In this document: piece after piece, positions 63,870 to 64,000 of the stretch
Position numbering within the stretch: the first letter of the stretch is position 1
Layout: each line of letters begins with the position of its first letter
Source of the DNA: Zygaena filipendulae
Taxonomy: Eukaryota; Arthropoda; Insecta; Lepidoptera; Zygaenidae
Length of the DNA: 64,000 nt
Direction: 5' to 3'
NCBI GenBank assembly: GCA_907165275.2
Contig: OU015662.1
Location: 1,743,501 to 1,807,500, forward strand
Position numbers and translations under genes: made by a program
The notes under the pieces: generated by a model
Told to the model about the DNA's origin: nothing
Database searches by the model: none
The model's input: only the letters and a program-made list of their open reading frames with translations

Positions 63870-64000
63870 GTAAGTTAAATAAATATTTATTAAAACAATT
63901 TCGATGAATAAATGATTTTAAATTTACACAGAAATGTACCTTTTGAAGTTTGAACTAGTATATACGGTTATAACTACCTAAGTATGTAATGTAGTACTTT

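Noticed and set aside
1..64000. CRISPR arrays, bacterial operons, ribosome binding sites
   Set aside because: The DNA is eukaryotic. The tandem arrays seen (28.3 kb, 44.5 kb) have no unique spacers.

Overview
This window looks like nuclear DNA of a moth or butterfly (Lepidoptera). It is AT-rich and intron-rich. It is packed with the short 'CCGCGG ... ACAGCTAGT' interspersed repeats and foldback MITEs familiar from that order, and its host genes read as insect orthologues. Nothing looks bacterial or like a virus particle genome. All family names come from reading the sequence by eye; no search was run.

Layout. (1) 1-31 kb is mostly gene-poor and repeat-rich. It holds a defective pogo-like DNA transposon (1164-2519), a long AAAAG microsatellite (4362-4591), several palindromic MITEs, and an apparently intact young copia-type LTR retrotransposon (7916-12483) with matching LTRs and a 5-bp target duplication. 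It also has a 162-bp tandem array near 28.3-28.9 kb. Two weak host-gene signals lie here on the minus strand: a probable first coding exon with a DRE promoter motif at 16.1-16.3 kb, and a possible two-exon gene for a 69-residue protein at 20.1-20.7 kb. (2) 31041-46198, minus strand: a complete 19-exon ionotropic receptor that I read as IR93a. Its splice phases all agree, giving 879 codons plus stop. Its introns carry MITEs, a tRNA-derived SINE and a long TG microsatellite. (3) 48.7-63.0 kb is a cluster of housekeeping genes: ALG13 (plus, one exon), the p24 cargo receptor eca/TMED4-9 (minus, four exons), DDRGK1 (plus, six exons) and Nup107 (minus, one exon). DDRGK1 and Nup107 converge with about 150 bp between their stop codons.

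How the genes relate. ALG13 (lipid-linked oligosaccharide synthesis), eca (ER-Golgi cargo transport) and DDRGK1 (UFMylation at the ER) all act at the endoplasmic reticulum, but I see no evidence of co-regulation. Nup107 is a nuclear-pore scaffold protein. IR93a is a sensory co-receptor, known in Drosophila for temperature and humidity sensing.

The most interesting non-gene signals are three. One is a MITE family with paired TGACGTCA palindromes in at least seven copies, one inserted into another MITE whose uninterrupted relative also lies in the window. Another is a sequence module shared, in gene-relative orientation, upstream of both DDRGK1 and Nup107. The third is the possible 69-residue protein gene.
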